DNA of 64,000 nucleotides from Hymenobacter cyanobacteriorum (GTDB taxonomy: Bacteria; Bacteroidota; Bacteroidia; Cytophagales; Hymenobacteraceae), in NCBI RefSeq assembly GCF_022631375.1, contig NZ_JALBGC010000003.1:620001-684000 (forward strand), in the 5' to 3' direction. Below, piece after piece: positions 26,000 to 34,289 of the stretch (the stretch's first letter is position 1; every line of letters starts with the position of its first letter). The position numbers and the translations under genes are program-made. Under the pieces are notes generated by a model. That model saw nothing but the letters and a program-made list of their open reading frames with translations. It did not search any database and was not told where the DNA came from.

Positions 26000-26026
26000 A
26001 GTATTCAGTTTCTTAAACTGAATACT
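26000..26026. repeat. Perfect 12-bp palindrome with 3-base loop
   Basis: AGTATTCAGTTT at 26000-26011 pairs exactly with AAACTGAATACT at 26015-26026 around CTT. It lies between the lipoprotein stop (26071, minus strand) and the GH16 start (25919), in unusually AT-rich sequence. There is no T-run, so it may be an operator or processing hairpin rather than a terminator. Confidence 0.7.
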
Positions 26027-26070
26027 AGCATTGGTTCAAGTGCCTGCCAGGATAGCCGCCAATGGAAGGG

Positions 26071-26616
26071 CTACTTCTCAATCTTAATTGAAACGTCGTC
26101 GAGGTACACCGGGCGAGGGCTGCTGCCGCGCCACATGTATACTTTGCACAGGTTGCCGGAAGCAATGGAGTCCGGCAAATCGAAGGTTTTGTTTACCTCC
26201 TGCCAATCACCAAACTTCTTCACATTGCGCCCCATTTCCAAGAGCCCGTAGAATACCTGACTGCCGTTGGCGGGCGAGTGCTTGATGTCAACTACCAGCG
26301 CGGCGTTGGCATCCTTGTCTGGCACCCAGGCCCACCCCGATACGGTTATTTTCTTGGGTTTGCCGCCCGTCATTTGCCCCAGGGTATTCACGTAAGTATA
26401 GCCAAAGTCCAGCTCTGGCTTGGTTATTACCGAGTACTTGCCGGAGTGCGCACGTTCGGTCGTGACGCTGGGCTCGTTGGCGCCTCCCCAGCCCTGCACA
26501 TTCTCGAAATTGTTGTACGTCACGGTGCCTTCGGGCAAGTTGGCCGAAGAGTCTTTCGAACACGAGCCCAGCGTGGTAACGAATGCAACGGCAGCAAAAA
26601 GGGAAAGGGGTTTCAT
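26071..26616 (-). CDS. Lipoprotein with jelly-roll domain (paralogue of 13434-13982)
   Basis: This 181-residue protein starts MKPLSLFAAVAFVTTLGSCS; LGSC is the lipobox with Cys at about 19. The mature domain reads VTYNNFENVQGW, VTTERAHSGKYSVITKPE, ITVSGWAWVPD, ALVVDIKHSP, DWQEVNKTFDLP, LCKVYMWRGSS and PVYLDDVSIKIEK. The pattern matches the other lipoprotein block by block, and CBM4/9-type jelly rolls in the terminal LDDV. Its base composition is lower in GC than its neighbours. A -7 box lies 41 bp upstream. It sits between GH16 and a GT-C gene, repeating the lipoprotein/GT-C pairing seen at 12-14 kb. Confidence 0.8.
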   Translation of the reverse strand: MKPLSLFAAVAFVTTLGSCSKDSSANLPEGTVTYNNFENVQGWGGANEPSVTTERAHSGKYSVITKPELDFGYTYVNTLGQMTGGKPKKITVSGWAWVPDKDANAALVVDIKHSPANGSQVFYGLLEMGRNVKKFGDWQEVNKTFDLPDSIASGNLCKVYMWRGSSPRPVYLDDVSIKIEK

Positions 26617-26657
26617 AAAAGCAAATGATGTAGCGATTTGGACTCGGAGGAGCGCCG

Positions 26658-26665
26658 CAAAACTA
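26658..26665 (-). promoter_or_regulatory. Bacteroidota -7 box (TAGTTTTG), minus strand
   Basis: This is a full TAnnTTTG match on the minus strand, 41 bp upstream of the lipoprotein ATG at 26616. It is divergent from the plus-strand box at 26802. Confidence 0.5.
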
Positions 26666-26801
26666 AGGGGCATTTGGCTAAAGCGATGCATCAATGGAGC
26701 GAATAGTTTATCAGCTGGACAGTGCCTGGCGAGCAGGCGGCCCGGCTATTTCAATGGGCGGCACGGGGGACGGGGCCGGGATGCTACTTTTACGGTTTCA
26801 T

Positions 26802-26809
26802 TAGCTTTG
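26802..26809 (+). promoter_or_regulatory. Bacteroidota -7 box (TAGCTTTG)
   Basis: This is a full TAnnTTTG match ending 10 bp before the ATG at 26820, predicting a leader of only a few nucleotides. A near match, TACTTTTA, lies at about 26785. Confidence 0.5.
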
Positions 26810-26819
26810 CTTGGTTTTT

Positions 26820-29276
26820 ATGAAGCGTGCTGACAAGGCCCACTGGCTGGGCATGGGCGGGGTGCTGGCCGCAGCAGCCGGCTGGGTTTATGTGCTGTTT
26901 GCCAACATGTTGCGCCAGCCATCGGCCTATTTTTTCAGCGGCGCCGGCGACGGCCTGAAGAACTACTTCGTGGCGGCTTACTTCATGAAGTACGACCACG
27001 GCCAGCGCTTTACGGGCATGAACTACCCGTTTGGGGAGCACTACAATTACCCCGACCTGCAGCCCCTGGTGAGCGGCCTGGCCACGCTGGCCCGGCCGTT
27101 GGGCGTTGTCACCACCGGCAACGCCATCGCAATAATCAACTTGCTGGCATTGGGCTCAATGGTGATAGCGCCAGTGGTGCTTTATGCTATTTTACGTCGC
27201 ACCCATCTGCCGGTTCTGTTTGCCGCGGTGGCGGCGTTGCTCATTGGCTTTCTGGCCCCCCAAAACAGCCGCATCGAAAGCCACATGACCCTGAGCTACG
27301 GCTGCGCCATTCCGCTGCTGTGGTATTGCCTGGTGCGCATTCAGGCCGCGCCCCGCCGCACCCGCTGGTACGTGGCCTACGCTACCGCCAGCTTTCTGCT
27401 GGGGTTGGTATCGGCCTATTACCTGGCAATGTCCTCGTTTTTTCTGCTGGCCCACGTGCTGGTGCTGGCCGTGCAGGAAGGCCGGCGGAAAGTGCAGCGG
27501 CCACTCCCGCTCTGGCGCTGGCTGGGCAGCCTGGTTATCACGGCGCTGGCACCACTGGTGTTGTTCCAGGGGTGGCTGGTGCTGGCCGACTCCGTTACCG
27601 ACCGCGCCCGCAACCCCTTCGGCTTCGGTTTGTACGTAGCCAGCTTCAGCAGCGTGTTTGTGCCGGTCGAAGAACCCTTCAAGTCCTTCTGGAAGGAGTG
27701 GCTGCATACCGGCGAAGCCCACCCCGAAGGCTTTTCCTACATTGGCGCGGTAGCCGACCTGGCACTGGTGCTCTCGTTGGTGCTGCTGGTGCGCTACGCC
27801 CTGCGGCGGCGCTGGCAGCGGATGTACCGGCCGGTAGCGCCCGCGCACCTGCGGGTTGGGCTGGGTGCCGCCGGGCTGTTGCTGGTGCTAAGCATGGCCT
27901 ACCCGTTTGCCATACCCGGCCTGGGCTGGCTGGCCGATGTAGTGCCCGCCGTGAAACAGTTCCGGTCGCTGGGGCGCTTTGCCTGGCCGTTTTATTACGT
28001 GGCCGGGGTGTACGCGGCTTACTATTTCTACCGGCTGGTCCGCTACCTGCGCCAGCACTGGCGGTACGGCACGGCCTGGAGCGGCGCGCTGCTGCTACCG
28101 CTGCTGCTGATATGGACCGCCGAAGCCTATGTGCACAGTCATATTAAGGCCGACATTATCAGTTGGCAGCCCGATGCCCTCGATATTGCGCAGGACACTA
28201 ATAACTACCCTGATTTCCTGAGCTGGGCTAACCGCAAGCCTGCTGATTTTCAGGCCATTTTGCCACTGCCTTTCTTCGCAATCGGAACCGATAAAATTGA
28301 CATCGAGGGCGACCCGAATGCCCGCTATCAATCTTACAAGGCATCGCTCAGCACGGGGCTACCCCTGCTGGCTGTGCATATGGCCCGCTCCTCGGTGAGC
28401 CAAACGCTGGCAATTACGCAACTACTAAGCAGCCCACTGATAACCAGGCAGCTAGTATCCCAACTGCCTAACGCCAAGCCTATCCTTTTGGTGGTAGTGC
28501 CGGCATCCCTTAATGCCGCTGAACGGCGGTTGGTAGGAATGGCGCATCGCCTTGCCAGTCGGCCTGAGTCCGACCTCTACGAACTACCAGTATCGGCCCT
28601 GGCAGTCAACGACCTGGCAACTGAGCGCGCCCATGCTCAGGCATTGCTGCCCACGTTGCGTCGGCAGGCCAATGGCCTGTTTGTCACGAGCCCCAAGGCA
28701 GTACTGCTACAATCGTACGACAAGGGTAATGACCGGCGCGGCCACCTAGCTCCGGGCGCTTTTCATGAGCCCGGCGACCAGTTCTCAACCTTATACGAAG
28801 GCCCCCTGCCGACCCCGGGCGATACTGGCCGCTACGAGGTAAGCGTATGGGTGAATGCCCAGACGGCCTATGGATTGGGCAACATGCAGGTAAAGCAGCT
28901 GGCTAATGGTGCGATGGTCGACCACCAGGGAATAGGGTCCAACTCGACTACCGAAGTCGACGGCGATTGGGTGCGGGTGGTCCTGCCAATTCGTATCAAG
29001 CCCGGCGTCGACCACTTGATTGTGTTGTATGAAAGCCACGACCTGCTGGTCGATGACCTGCTCATTCGGCCCGTTGACACTGATGTGTATTACTACGTGG
29101 GCACCGAAGCCCGGCCCCGGCTGGTGAAAAACACCTACGCCCTCGACCCCGCCAGTGGTGGCCCTACCAGCGCAGTTGGAAAATGGAGTGTACGCGCCGG
29201 CCATCGGCCCGCAACTGGTACACCTCAGCCCCGGGCAGATAGGGATAGGGCTGCGGATGCCAACGGTAATTGGTGA
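26820..29276 (+). CDS. GT-C-like multi-membrane protein with C-terminal jelly-roll (paralogue of 16621-18996)
   Basis: This 818-residue protein starts at ATG 26820 (MKRADKAHWLGMGGVLAAAA). It shares with the 16.6 kb protein the first-loop acidic motif (SGAGDGLKNYF), RFTGMNYPFGEH, VKQFRSLGRFAWPFYY and the same overall topology. Residues about 640-765 form the extracytoplasmic jelly-roll (GRYEVSVWVNAQ, VDGDWVRVVLPI, HLIVLYESHDLLVDDLLI). The last 40 residues (after LVKNTYALDPA) are polar, Arg-rich and lie antisense over the end of the convergent gene, a 113-bp overlap. The paralogue ends near the equivalent point, so the original stop may have been lost. The GC content around 28.2-29.0 kb is visibly lower than its surroundings. 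Confidence 0.75.
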   Translation: MKRADKAHWLGMGGVLAAAAGWVYVLFANMLRQPSAYFFSGAGDGLKNYFVAAYFMKYDHGQRFTGMNYPFGEHYNYPDLQPLVSGLATLARPLGVVTTGNAIAIINLLALGSMVIAPVVLYAILRRTHLPVLFAAVAALLIGFLAPQNSRIESHMTLSYGCAIPLLWYCLVRIQAAPRRTRWYVAYATASFLLGLVSAYYLAMSSFFLLAHVLVLAVQEGRRKVQRPLPLWRWLGSLVITALAPLVLFQGWLVLADSVTDRARNPFGFGLYVASFSSVFVPVEEPFKSFWKEWLHTGEAHPEGFSYIGAVADLALVLSLVLLVRYALRRRWQRMYRPVAPAHLRVGLGAAGLLLVLSMAYPFAIPGLGWLADVVPAVKQFRSLGRFAWPFYYVAGVYAAYYFYRLVRYLRQHWRYGTAWSGALLLPLLLIWTAEAYVHSHIKADIISWQPDALDIAQDTNNYPDFLSWANRKPADFQAILPLPFFAIGTDKIDIEGDPNARYQSYKASLSTGLPLLAVHMARSSVSQTLAITQLLSSPLITRQLVSQLPNAKPILLVVVPASLNAAERRLVGMAHRLASRPESDLYELPVSALAVNDLATERAHAQALLPTLRRQANGLFVTSPKAVLLQSYDKGNDRRGHLAPGAFHEPGDQFSTLYEGPLPTPGDTGRYEVSVWVNAQTAYGLGNMQVKQLANGAMVDHQGIGSNSTTEVDGDWVRVVLPIRIKPGVDHLIVLYESHDLLVDDLLIRPVDTDVYYYVGTEARPRLVKNTYALDPASGGPTSAVGKWSVRAGHRPATGTPQPRADRDRAADANGNW

Positions 29277-30765
29277 TAACGTAGTCGGCCCCTTCTTCCT
29301 GGTCGACAATCTGCATGCGTTTGCGCTGCTCGTCGGGCAACATTTGAAGAGACATGACCGCGGGTGTGGGAGGCGGTGAATATACCTTGATGCCCGTGCG
29401 GCTGTCGTGCTCAGCAATGTAGGCCAGGTCTTCCTGGTAGCCCAGGCCCCAGTAGTCCATTTCGAACCGCTCGGCCACGTTGCTGCCCGCCAACACGTTG
29501 AAATACACCATCTGGAGCGGATGCATGGCAATCATCTGCACGCCTATCACCGCTGCGCTAATGGCCGTAACTCCGTACACTAGCCGACGCCACTGCGGCC
29601 AGCCGGGCTGCCAGTTGAGGGCCGCGACCCATCCGCGCACCGCCAGCAGCAGAAATGCTGGGTACACGAAATAGAGCTGCCGCCAGCCATCATACAGCAC
29701 CGAGTGCAGGGCAATCACGACTAGGAGCGGCCCCAGGCCCAGGCCCAGAAACAACAGGTCCTGCAGCTGGTCGTCGTTGGCCCACAGCCGCCAGCGCTGC
29801 CGCAGCAGCTCGCGCAGCACCAGCCCAATGCCCAGCAGCCCCGACCCTACGTAGAGCACCGGCGTGGTGATGCCCAGCCACACGGGCGCGTAGTGCCACG
29901 GCAGGTCGGTGGCGCGCACCATCTCGCCCTGGTACAGCACCACACCGCCCCAGCGAAAAGCGGCCATGTTGCGGAACGCCTCAAAAAAATTGACGACTGG
30001 CGAAGCCCACAGGTAGGGCCAGAACGCTACCACCAGCACGGCCGTGAGTGCCCCGTAGCTGGCCAGCAGGGTTAGCACGCGGGGCCAGCTTATTTCGTGC
30101 CGCACGGCCCGCCACCCCAGCAGGGCCACCGTGGCGGCAGGCACGAGAATGCCCATAATCCGCACATCGATGGTGATGGCGCAGGCCAGCGCGTGCCACC
30201 ACACCCGCCCCGCCGTGGGCCGCCGCAGCAGGCGCACGGCCGTGTTGGTAGCAATGGCAAACAGCGCCATGAACACCAGGTCTTTATCGTTGTAAAACGA
30301 CTCGGCAAACAGGCGTGGTGAAAGCAGCAGCCAGCTGGCTGCCAGCAGGCCAATGCGCCAGTCCTGAAACCGCCGGGCCGCCAGCTGGTACACGGCTATC
30401 AGCCCCCCGAACGAAACCAGAAACGTGAACAGGTGCCGCAGCCAGAACTTGTGGCGCACCTCCTCAATCTGCAGCAGGCGCTCCACGTACGAAACCGAGG
30501 TTTCGAAGGCCACGCCGTAGTCGCGGTCGGTATATTCGGCCAGCGGCACGCTGTAGCGCTCGAAGTTTGGGTCTTTTTTTACCCATTCGGGACTTATTTT
30601 CTGGGCCACGTGCTTCAGGCTCACCATGCCCGTGTCGCGCTGCTGGTTCTCATCGATGGAAAAGCCAAAATCCCGGAATATCGACAGGCCCAGCACCAGC
30701 ACCATCGCAAAAAAAGCCGGCACCACCCACCGTTGAATGGGCGAGGAGGAGGAAAAGTCTGGCAT
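29164..30765 (-). CDS. GT-C/PMT-like glycosyltransferase, multi-membrane
   Basis: This 533-residue protein starts at ATG 30765. It has about ten hydrophobic segments in residues 12-430. The first loop carries FGFSIDENQQRDTGMVSLKH, with the acidic DE pair typical of protein mannosyltransferase/ArnT-like GT-C enzymes, and a later SPRLFAESFYNDKDLVFMAL (FxxSFYNDKD) is another PMT-like feature. The C-terminal part contains FEMDYWGLGYQEDLAYIAEH, a soluble tail of about 100 residues without a jelly-roll. The GT2 gene at 30794 ends 28 bp before this start and is co-directional, so the pair probably forms an operon: lipid-sugar synthase plus transferase. It overlaps the convergent GT-C gene by 113 bp. 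Confidence 0.82.
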   Translation of the reverse strand: MPDFSSSSPIQRWVVPAFFAMVLVLGLSIFRDFGFSIDENQQRDTGMVSLKHVAQKISPEWVKKDPNFERYSVPLAEYTDRDYGVAFETSVSYVERLLQIEEVRHKFWLRHLFTFLVSFGGLIAVYQLAARRFQDWRIGLLAASWLLLSPRLFAESFYNDKDLVFMALFAIATNTAVRLLRRPTAGRVWWHALACAITIDVRIMGILVPAATVALLGWRAVRHEISWPRVLTLLASYGALTAVLVVAFWPYLWASPVVNFFEAFRNMAAFRWGGVVLYQGEMVRATDLPWHYAPVWLGITTPVLYVGSGLLGIGLVLRELLRQRWRLWANDDQLQDLLFLGLGLGPLLVVIALHSVLYDGWRQLYFVYPAFLLLAVRGWVAALNWQPGWPQWRRLVYGVTAISAAVIGVQMIAMHPLQMVYFNVLAGSNVAERFEMDYWGLGYQEDLAYIAEHDSRTGIKVYSPPPTPAVMSLQMLPDEQRKRMQIVDQEEGADYVITNYRWHPQPYPYLPGAEVYQLRADGRRVHSIFQLRW

Positions 30766-30793
30766 ATGCGCGCCGCGAAAGAAAGGTGATACG

Positions 30794-31618
30794 TTAGGGA
30801 GCTGTCGAAGAATTGCCGGGCAAATCGACGGGCCGGGCCTGCGCTAGGCGGGTACGGTTCAAGGCCGCATCGTAGTGCCCGCGGCGGGCGCGGCGGCGCA
30901 GCTGGCGCAGTTCCCGAAAACCATCGAGCCCGCTGAAGAAGCCTACTTTGCTGCCAGCGGCATCGTTCCAGCGCACGGGCTGCTCCAGCAGGCGCAGGCC
31001 GGCCCGGTGGGCCAGGTACAGCAATTCCACGTCGAAGCCGAAGCGGTCGAGCACCGCGCCTTCTACAATGGGCCGGCAGGCCGCCATGCGGAAAGCTTTG
31101 AAGCCGCACTGCGTGTCGGCGTAGGGCAGGCCGGTGGCCCACTGCATAATCTGGTTGAACACCCGGCCGCTGTACTCGCGCACCCAGGGCTGGTGCACGC
31201 CAATCAGGCTGCGGTCGAGGGCGCGCGAACCGAACACTACGTCGTATTGGCCGGCCAGAATGGGGTCAACCACTTTGTGTAGTTCCTCGATGGGCGTCGA
31301 CAGGTCGGCATCCGAAAACAGGGCCACGGTGCCGGTGGCGGCCAGCAGGCCCTGGCGCACGGCGTAGCCCTTGCCCCGGTTGGCGGGGTAGCTGATGAGC
31401 CGGGTGGCAATGGTGTCGGGGTGGGCGGCGAAGTAGCCTTCGACTACCTGGCCGGTGTTGTCGGTCGAGCCATCGCTCACCACGATAAGCTCGCTGCTGA
31501 ACGGCTGCGCGTGCAGGTAAGTCAGCACCTGCTCGATGGTGCGCCCCACCCGCGTGGCTTCGTTATAGGCCGGAATGATGACGGAGAGAACAGGCAAGCG
31601 AAAAGGAATAAGCGGCAC
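30794..31618 (-). CDS. GT2 family glycosyltransferase (dolichyl-phosphate glucose/mannose synthase-like)
   Basis: This protein has about 274 residues. GT-A landmarks are VLSVIIPAYNEATRVGRTIE, LIVVSDGSTDNTGQ, NRGKGYAVRQG, the DxD block LFSDADLSTP, VFGSRALDRS and the family marker YADTQCGFKAFR, followed by DRFGFDVELLYLA. The start is TTG 31621 or GTG 31618; the GTG is given. A minus-strand TAGCTTTG box lies 32 bp upstream. The C-terminus is basic (RQLRRRARRGHY) and may touch the membrane. It forms a two-gene unit with the GT-C protein downstream, for which it likely makes the polyprenyl-phosphate sugar donor. Confidence 0.9.
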   Translation of the reverse strand: MPLIPFRLPVLSVIIPAYNEATRVGRTIEQVLTYLHAQPFSSELIVVSDGSTDNTGQVVEGYFAAHPDTIATRLISYPANRGKGYAVRQGLLAATGTVALFSDADLSTPIEELHKVVDPILAGQYDVVFGSRALDRSLIGVHQPWVREYSGRVFNQIMQWATGLPYADTQCGFKAFRMAACRPIVEGAVLDRFGFDVELLYLAHRAGLRLLEQPVRWNDAAGSKVGFFSGLDGFRELRQLRRRARRGHYDAALNRTRLAQARPVDLPGNSSTAP

Positions 31619-31650
31619 CAAAAGGCGCGGGAAGGGACAATGCGGTGCTA

Positions 31651-31658
31651 CAAAGCTA
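31651..31658 (-). promoter_or_regulatory. Bacteroidota -7 box (TAGCTTTG), minus strand
   Basis: This is a full TAnnTTTG match on the minus strand, 32 bp upstream of the GTG at 31618, in the divergent gap before the aldehyde dehydrogenase gene. The plus-strand side has only the shorter TTACTTTG at 31743-31750. Confidence 0.5.
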
Positions 31659-31777
31659 GCTAATGCATCCGCCTTTTCCCGCCTGCGTTTTTTTGTGGGG
31701 CGCGGGAGACGCTGCAGCCGCCCAAGCTTGGTTGCCGGGCCGTTACTTTGGGATTCATTCCTGCCCCGTTCCTGCCC

Positions 31778-33220
31778 ATGCTTTGCCTTCAGAACTACAT
31801 CAACGGCCAGCTCGTGCCGCCCCGCGCCGGCCGCTACCTCGACAACGTGGAGCCCGCCACGGGCCAGGTCTACGGCCAGATTCCCGACTCAACGGCCGAG
31901 GACGTGGCCGCCGCCGTGGCCGCCGCCGAAGCCGCCCTGCCCGCCTGGCGCGCCCTGCCGGCCGAAGACCGGGGCCGCCTGCTGGTTAAAATCGCCGACC
32001 TCATCGACGCCAACCTGGAGCGCCTGGCCCGCGCCGAAAGCCAGGACAATGGCAAGCCCCTGAGTTTGGCCCGCGTGATGGACATTCCCCGCGCGGCTTC
32101 CAATTTCCACTTTTTCGGCACCGCCGCCGGGCACTTCGCTACCGAAGCCCACGTGCAGGAAGGCGTGGCCGTGAACTATACCGTGCGCCACCCCGTGGGC
32201 GTGGTGGGCTGCATCTCGCCCTGGAACCTGCCGCTCTACCTCTTCACCTGGAAAATTGTGCCTGCACTGGCCGTGGGCTGCTGCGTGGTAGCCAAGCCGT
32301 CGGAAATCACGCCCGCCACGGCTTTTTTGTTGAGTGAATTATGCATCGAAGCTGGCCTGCCAGCAGGCGTGCTCAACATCGTGCATGGCAATGGGCCGAA
32401 CTGCGGGCAGGCCATTGTGGAGCATCCGGGCATCAAGGCCATCAGTTTCACCGGGGGCACGGCCACCGGGCGGCACCTGGCCGCCACCGCCGCACCGATG
32501 TTCAAAAAGCTGAGCCTGGAGCTGGGCGGCAAAAACCCCAACCTCGTGTTTGCCGACTGCGACCTGGCCGCCGCCGTGGCCACCAGCATCCGCAGCAGCT
32601 TCGCCAACCAGGGTCAGATTTGCCTCTGTGGCTCGCGCATCTTTATCGAGCGCCCGATTTACGAGGCCTTCAAAACCGAGTTTCTCCGGCAGCTGCAGAC
32701 CCAGAAAATCGGCGACCCATTCGAAGCCGACACCAAACAGGGCGCACTGGTGAGCGAAGCGCATCTGCAGAAAGTACTGGCCTACATCGAGCTGGCCCAC
32801 GCCGAGGGCGGCACCCTGCTGGCCGGCGGCCACCGCGCCACCGTGCCCGGCCGCTGCGCCGGCGGCTATTTCCTGGAGCCTACCGTGTTCGAGAACCTGC
32901 CCTTCGACTGCCGCGTGAACCAGGAGGAAATTTTCGGCCCGGTCGTCACCCTTACTCCTTTTGATACCGACGAGGAGGCGCTGATGATGGCCAACAGTAC
33001 CGACTACGGCCTGTCGGCCACCATCTGGACGCGCGACTTGCAGCGGGCCCACCGCGTGGCCCACCAGTTGCACAGCGGCATTGTGTGGGTGAACACCTGG
33101 CTGCACCGCGACCTGCGCACGCCCTTCGGCGGCATGAAAAACTCCGGCGTGGGCCGCGAAGGCGGGCTGGAAGCCCTGCGGTTTTTCACCGAGGCGCAGA
33201 ACGTGTGCGTGAAGCTGTAA
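31778..33220 (+). CDS. nbaE: 2-aminomuconate 6-semialdehyde dehydrogenase
   Basis: This NAD-dependent aldehyde dehydrogenase has 480 residues and starts at ATG 31778 (MLCLQNYINGQLVPP). ALDH landmarks are ISPWN with Asn150, KPSEITPATAF, FTGGTATGR, Glu248 in SLELGGKNPNL and the nucleophile Cys282 in FANQGQICLCGSRIF. The ICLCGSR form and the N-terminal FFGTAAGHFATE block are typical of the ALDH8/AMSDH branch, which oxidises 2-aminomuconate semialdehyde to 2-aminomuconate. That substrate is the product of the ACMSD encoded at 14-15 kb, so this is the next pathway step although it is 16 kb away on the other strand. The assignment among ALDH8 members rests partly on this context. Confidence 0.88.
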   Translation: MLCLQNYINGQLVPPRAGRYLDNVEPATGQVYGQIPDSTAEDVAAAVAAAEAALPAWRALPAEDRGRLLVKIADLIDANLERLARAESQDNGKPLSLARVMDIPRAASNFHFFGTAAGHFATEAHVQEGVAVNYTVRHPVGVVGCISPWNLPLYLFTWKIVPALAVGCCVVAKPSEITPATAFLLSELCIEAGLPAGVLNIVHGNGPNCGQAIVEHPGIKAISFTGGTATGRHLAATAAPMFKKLSLELGGKNPNLVFADCDLAAAVATSIRSSFANQGQICLCGSRIFIERPIYEAFKTEFLRQLQTQKIGDPFEADTKQGALVSEAHLQKVLAYIELAHAEGGTLLAGGHRATVPGRCAGGYFLEPTVFENLPFDCRVNQEEIFGPVVTLTPFDTDEEALMMANSTDYGLSATIWTRDLQRAHRVAHQLHSGIVWVNTWLHRDLRTPFGGMKNSGVGREGGLEALRFFTEAQNVCVKL

Positions 33221-33232
33221 CGAGCCGCTGCC

Positions 33233-33604
33233 ATGCCCTATCAGCAAGTCGGAAATCTGTGGTCGGCTTGGCCTCGCTTCTTCCTGATGCTGTTGGTCAT
33301 GCTGTTGCTCAACAGCTTGTGGGCGTATGCGTCGCTTTATATTGATTTTGTGAAAGCGCCTGGCAGTAGCGTAGCATTGTCTCAGGCAGCTATAGAAACC
33401 AATATGCTAATTTGTTGGGGGCTGGGAATGGTGTTCAATACCGGCCTGCTGGTGTGGTCATTACGCCAACGGCACGTGGGCGAATCAATAGCAGTCTTCA
33501 TCGGGATGCTTTGGTTAACCTACGTAAGTTTTTGCTTTTACCTCATGATTTCATTCGGCTACGGCATTGCCTCACTGCTGGAATCAATTCAAGGCAAGCA
33601 CTAA
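33233..33604 (+). CDS. Small three-helix membrane protein, unknown
   Basis: This 123-residue protein starts at ATG 33233, 12 bp after the dehydrogenase stop, so it is probably on the same transcript. Hydrophobic segments lie at about 15-38 (RFFLMLLVMLLLNSLWAYA), 56-77 (NMLICWGLGMVFNTGLLVW) and 84-112 (SIAVFIGMLWLTYVSFCFYL). It is lower in GC than its neighbours. I recognise no family. Because it is coupled to a pathway gene, a role in transport or membrane association could be imagined, but nothing in the sequence shows it. Confidence 0.65.
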   Translation: MPYQQVGNLWSAWPRFFLMLLVMLLLNSLWAYASLYIDFVKAPGSSVALSQAAIETNMLICWGLGMVFNTGLLVWSLRQRHVGESIAVFIGMLWLTYVSFCFYLMISFGYGIASLLESIQGKH

Positions 33605-33613
33605 GGACTAATC

Positions 33614-34198
33614 CTACTCAACGCCCACATACACCTCGCCCAGCGGCACCTGGCAGCCGATGCTGCTGAGGTCCAGCACGGCGCTCAGGTCGCGGGTTTC
33701 GGTGAGCACCCAGCGGCCCAATTCATCACGCGAATGCAGCTCGGCGTAGGCCGCCTGGGAATCCAGCACCAAGTACTGGCGCAGGCTGGGCACCTGGCGG
33801 TAAAGCATGAACTTATCGCTGCGGTCGTACTGGCTGGTGCTGGGCGAAAGCACTTCGACAAGCAGCGTGGGATTTAGTAGTGTATCGGGCTTTTTGTCCT
33901 CATTGAACTCCGGCTTGCCACAGACCACCGTCAGGTCAGGGTACACAAAAGCGCTGCTGTTGAGAATTTGCAGGCGCTGGTCGCTGCCCACTACGGAGCA
34001 GCTTTTGCCCCGCAACTGCGCGCCAATTTCTACCGTCAAGTTGGAACAAATGCGATTATGCGCATAGCTGGCGCCAGCCATGGCCACGATTTTGCCGGCT
34101 ATATATTCGTGTTTGTGCTCGGCCTCGCGTTCCAGGCGCAGGTATTCATCGGGCGAAACGAATTCTTCGGAATCTAGTTTGAAAGCAGGCAGGCCCAT
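33614..34198 (-). CDS. Uma2 family putative endonuclease (DUF820)
   Basis: This 194-residue protein has the restriction-endonuclease-like fold of the Uma2/DUF820 family: [45 protein letters not shown], the core Glu in [16 protein letters not shown], and [19 protein letters not shown]. The PD-(D/E)xK-like residues are Asp in YPDLTV and Glu in LVEVLS. Family members are abundant in cyanobacteria and Bacteroidota, with no settled role. The start ATG is at 34198, and a divergent -7 box lies 27 bp upstream. It lies between the dehydrogenase unit and the nucleotide-sugar block and is probably unrelated to either. Confidence 0.88.
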   Translation of the reverse strand: MGLPAFKLDSEEFVSPDEYLRLEREAEHKHEYIAGKIVAMAGASYAHNRICSNLTVEIGAQLRGKSCSVVGSDQRLQILNSSAFVYPDLTVVCGKPEFNEDKKPDTLLNPTLLVEVLSPSTSQYDRSDKFMLYRQVPSLRQYLVLDSQAAYAELHSRDELGRWVLTETRDLSAVLDLSSIGCQVPLGEVYVGVE

Positions 34199-34224
34199 AA
34201 CAGAGTCGGTTTCGGTGGATTACC

Positions 34225-34232
34225 CAAAAGTA
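34225..34232 (-). promoter_or_regulatory. Bacteroidota -7 box (TACTTTTG), minus strand
   Basis: This is a full TAnnTTTG match on the minus strand, 26 bp upstream of the Uma2 ATG. With the plus-strand box at 34257 it forms a divergent promoter pair in a 91-bp gap. Confidence 0.55.
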
Positions 34233-34256
34233 CGACCCCAACCCCGCTCGCTGCCT

Positions 34257-34264
34257 TACCTTTG
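34257..34264 (+). promoter_or_regulatory. Bacteroidota -7 box (TACCTTTG)
   Basis: This is a full TAnnTTTG match 25 bp before the ATG at 34290. It probably drives the nucleotide-sugar block that starts with the acetyltransferase gene. Confidence 0.6.
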
Positions 34265-34289
34265 CGGTCCGAAACCACCCGCTGCCCGC

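Noticed and set aside
33614..34198. Uma2 protein as a defence or toxin system
   Set aside because: It is a single Uma2 gene with no methylase, antitoxin or other defence partner; the neighbours are metabolic and nucleotide-sugar genes.
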